From: Bacteroidota bacterium
GTDB taxonomy: Bacteria > Bacteroidota > Bacteroidia > B-17B0 > Aurantibacillaceae
Assembly (NCBI GenBank): GCA_947450025.1
Contig: CANFTW010000011.1
Coordinates: 57,921 to 121,920 of the forward strand
Direction: 5' to 3'
DNA: 64,000 bases
The position numbers were made by a program, and so were the translations under genes. Positions 63,001 to 64,000 of the stretch are shown piece after piece (position 1 is the stretch's first letter; every line of letters starts with the position of its first letter). A model generated the notes under the pieces. It was not told the DNA's origin, searched no databases, and saw only the letters and a list, made by a program, of their open reading frames with translations.

Positions 63001-63111
63001 ATCAAAACAGTATTAGAAACAAATAACAAAGGTTTTTTTGATACTATTCGATTTACATTAAATTTGCATAACATTAATCCAAGAAACTTTATCACAAACA
63101 ACTTTTTGTAA
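60043..63111 (+). CDS. M1-family metallopeptidase
   Basis: The 1022-residue protein has a signal peptide (ending NAYAQ) and an M1 (aminopeptidase N-like) catalytic core at about 25-520. The zinc site is His371-Glu372-x-x-His375 (HEVGHNWF) with Glu394 (LDEGLNSF), exactly 18 residues later. GGGMEYPNI at about 346 stands in for the GAMEN exopeptidase motif. The last 420 residues are beta-rich and resemble an outer-membrane or surface beta-domain rather than the usual helical ERAP1-like domain. It is exported. Stop and next start overlap in TAATG, coupling it to the LpxH-like gene. Confidence 0.9.
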   Translation: MIKRIIYFLSLICCVDVNAYAQQNYFQQEVNYTIDVTLNDVTHELNAFEKIEYINQSKTNLDFIYFHLWANAYKNNETALAKQLLENGETTMYFAKQDELGYIDSLNFLVNGKIIKWEFDKEYIDICKLYLNSPIKPGDTIIITTPFHVKLPSAKISRLGHINQAYAITQWYPKPAVFDKDGWHAMPYLNQGEFYSEFGAYDVKITLPKNYVLAATGDRIDEAEEEDWLLKNVSITQKMIADKNYSHDNSFPPSSKEYKTIQFKQYRVHDFAWFADKRFHALKGEILLPHSGNKMDTWAFFTNSEPELWSKSLEYINDATLFYSELNGDYPYNHVTAIDGTISAGGGMEYPNITIIGESNNAFTLETTIMHEVGHNWFYGILGNNEREFPFLDEGLNSFYEMRYIRTKYPNLTLTSLLGRDSTFHFFGLNKFKHKAQYEFSYFLTALKNNDQTITTPAKDFTNYNYGAIVYSKSALAFDYLMNYLGKEKFDEAMRFYFEQWKFEHPTPEDLIKTLQYYLNADLKWFVNELLTTNKKLDYKMISHKELEDHSHAILVKNNNKLLGPVSVSGIKDGKLIGTVWYNGFKGKRVFEFPPSEIDEFKIDYEEFMPDVKRKNNNIRTNSLFKKTEPLQLNFIGKLDNPNYSQLNYTPIFGYNHYNTFMLGCAFYNYTFLQKKIEYTIAPMYAFGSNTPVGFADFTVNILPNSSILQQITFSVKAKSFAYNYFDAKPFNEANASQVKSINLNYYKLSENIDFQIKKHNPRSKITQHIGYTVTQLFVDKEKYNLNTINSSQSSVSIQNQSTIINNFYYSLQNTRVINPYSAILNFQHNDLFGKISSCFNYAVSFKNNNSLDFRMFIGTFAYGNNLNKGPYRFRMSGFNGYQDYLFDYNYIGRNESQGLEAAQFTENDGAFKIWTPLGQSSKWLVALNIKSPKIGKLPLKLFLDIGTSEFKESLYKDKFLYNFGIDICIWKNIFEIYVPITYSHDIKTVLETNNKGFFDTIRFTLNLHNINPRNFITNNFL

Positions 63112-63866
63112 TGCAGCCTGGAAAAAACATATACTTTGCTTCTGATTTTCATTTAGGTGTTCCTACTTTTGAATTAAGTTTAGCTCGAGAGAAAAAAATA
63201 GTTCGCTGGCTTGATTCCATAAAAAGTTCTGCCGAAGAAATTTATTTAGTTGGTGATATTTTTGATTTTTGGTGGGAATATAAATACACCATTCCTAAAG
63301 GACAAACAAGATTACTTGGAAAAATTGCAGAGTTAACTGACAATGGAATTGCTGTACATTTTTTCACAGGGAATCACGACTTATGGATGAGAGATTATTT
63401 TATACAAGAATTAGGGGTAACAGTTAATCATTTACCTATTAGAAAAATATTTAATAATAAAACATTTTTAATTGGTCATGGAGATGGCTTAGGTCCTGGA
63501 GATAGTTGGTATAAATTTTTAAAGAAATGTTTTACAAATCCTTTCTTAATATGGTGCTTCAAAACTCTACATCCCGATTTTGGTTTTTGGATTGCTCGAC
63601 GCTCTAGTAAAAGAAGTAGAATAAATACAGGCGATTCAGATAAAGACTTTTTAGGTGAGAAAAATGAATGGCTAATGACTTATTGTAAAGAACAATTAAA
63701 GCTTGAACATACAGACTATTTTGTATTTGGCCATCGTCATCTTCCACTTGATTTAAAAGCATCTGAATCATCAAGATACATTAATCTCGGCGAATGGATA
63801 AATTATTGCACCTATGCTAAATTTGACGGCGTTAATTTAGAATTGATAAAATTTGAAGAAAAATAG
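63111..63866 (+). CDS. lpxH: LpxH-like UDP-2,3-diacylglucosamine diphosphatase
   Basis: The 251-residue metallophosphoesterase has the binuclear metal motifs: DFHLG, GDIFDFWWE, GNHD, HGDG (HGDGLGPGD) and GHRH (FGHRHLP). It matches the LpxH family, which hydrolyses UDP-2,3-diacylglucosamine to lipid X in lipid A synthesis at the inner membrane; the tryptophan-rich DFWW and the long cap with KRSRINTGDSDK support this over general phosphoesterases. It overlaps the M1 gene by one base. Two terminators follow. Confidence 0.9.
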   Translation: MQPGKNIYFASDFHLGVPTFELSLAREKKIVRWLDSIKSSAEEIYLVGDIFDFWWEYKYTIPKGQTRLLGKIAELTDNGIAVHFFTGNHDLWMRDYFIQELGVTVNHLPIRKIFNNKTFLIGHGDGLGPGDSWYKFLKKCFTNPFLIWCFKTLHPDFGFWIARRSSKRSRINTGDSDKDFLGEKNEWLMTYCKEQLKLEHTDYFVFGHRHLPLDLKASESSRYINLGEWINYCTYAKFDGVNLELIKFEEK

Positions 63867-63891
63867 CATTGTATATAATTAAACAAAAAGC

Positions 63892-63921
63892 CTCTCAATA
63901 ATAAATATTGAGAGTTTTTTT
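63892..63921 (+). terminator. Rho-independent terminator after lpxH
   Basis: CTCTCAATA (63892-63900) pairs with TATTGAGAG (63906-63914) around ATAAA, then a seven-T run. Confidence 0.92.
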
Positions 63922-63957
63922 ATGTTTATAAATGGGCTAAGAAAATGTTTGAAAACA

Positions 63958-63991
63958 AAAAACCCTCACTATAAACATAATGAGGGTTTTT
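63958..63991. terminator. Second, bidirectional hairpin terminator at the right edge
   Basis: CCCTCA (63963-63968) pairs with TGAGGG (63981-63986) with an A-run before and a five-T run after. Since lpxH already has a terminator, this one probably serves a minus-strand gene beyond the window. Confidence 0.75.
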
Positions 63992-64000
63992 GAAAATTGG

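Noticed and set aside
1..64000. tRNA, rRNA, transposase, prophage or toxin-antitoxin genes
   Set aside because: None was seen on reading both strands; a tRNAscan or profile run would be decisive.

Overview
The window comes from a low-GC, gliding/T9SS-type member of the Bacteroidota (family not resolved). Lineage evidence: several promoters carry the Bacteroidota -7 box TAnnTTTG, some with TTTG about 19 bases upstream; secreted proteins end in type IX secretion (T9SS) type A or type B sorting domains; L28-L33-DUF4295-FtsY occur in the usual Bacteroidota order; and BT_3928-type, 2TM-domain, GEVED, SBBP and Reg_prop/SpoIIE proteins are present. Coding density is high on both strands, no gene-free stretch exceeds 300 bases, and I see no tRNA, rRNA, CRISPR array, transposase or prophage.

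Layout. 1-2.2 kb: 3' part of an LptF/LptG permease and a glycosyltransferase. 2.3-4.9 kb: small lipoprotein, secreted cyclophilin, and a T9SS esterase lying between two attC-like palindromes, arranged like an integron cassette. 4.9-10.1 kb: hutI, aroC, then an operon of dicarboxylate/glutamate symporter, TRIC-like channel and rimM. 10.2-20.2 kb: three large genes separated by terminators. Two are giant T9SS surface proteins with different front ends but a shared C-terminal module; the third is a membrane-anchored propeller/SpoIIE-phosphatase sensor. 20.3-25 kb: GDP-mannose synthesis (manC-like), an MFS transporter, a CoA-binding protein, a GNAT, a secreted unknown and a LexA-like self-cleaving regulator. 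25-28.1 kb, minus strand: PKD/T9SS type B protein, collagen-repeat protein and small secreted protein in one operon. 28.3-30.6 kb: DoxX/BT_3928 protein, 2TM protein, secreted helical protein. 30.7-34.7 kb: DEAD-box helicase behind a structured leader, then rpmB-rpmG-DUF4295-ftsY. 34.8-41.1 kb: giant TraB/GumN protein, dihydroorotase, RlpA-like protein, dolichol-phosphate-mannose-synthase-like GT2. 41.1-47.1 kb, minus strand: marR-adaptor-RND pump-TolC, with a palindromic operator over the marR promoter. 47.2-48.8 kb: a 25-residue-repeat protein, a small unknown and a DjlA-like TerB/J protein. 48.8-54.9 kb, minus strand: a six-PAS hybrid kinase and a receiver-PP2C effector. 55.1-56.9 kb, minus strand: rpsA with a leader that can form a pseudoknot. 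57.1-63.9 kb: acyltransferase, apaG, TlpA-type thioredoxin lipoprotein, M1 peptidase, LpxH-like hydrolase, then two terminators.

How the genes relate. The main theme is cell envelope and surface: LPS transport and lipid A (LptF/G, LpxH), glycan precursors and transfer (manC-like, GT4, GT2, acyltransferase), T9SS cargo, lipoproteins and a drug efflux pump. The second theme is sensing: two SpoIIE-phosphatase outputs, a large hybrid kinase, MarR and a LexA-like repressor. The rest is core housekeeping. I found no single clearly new multi-gene system. The observations most worth checking are the attC-like cassette, the rpsA pseudoknot leader, the DEAD-box leader, the LexA-like regulator with its palindromes, the shared T9SS C-terminal module and the 25-residue repeat protein.
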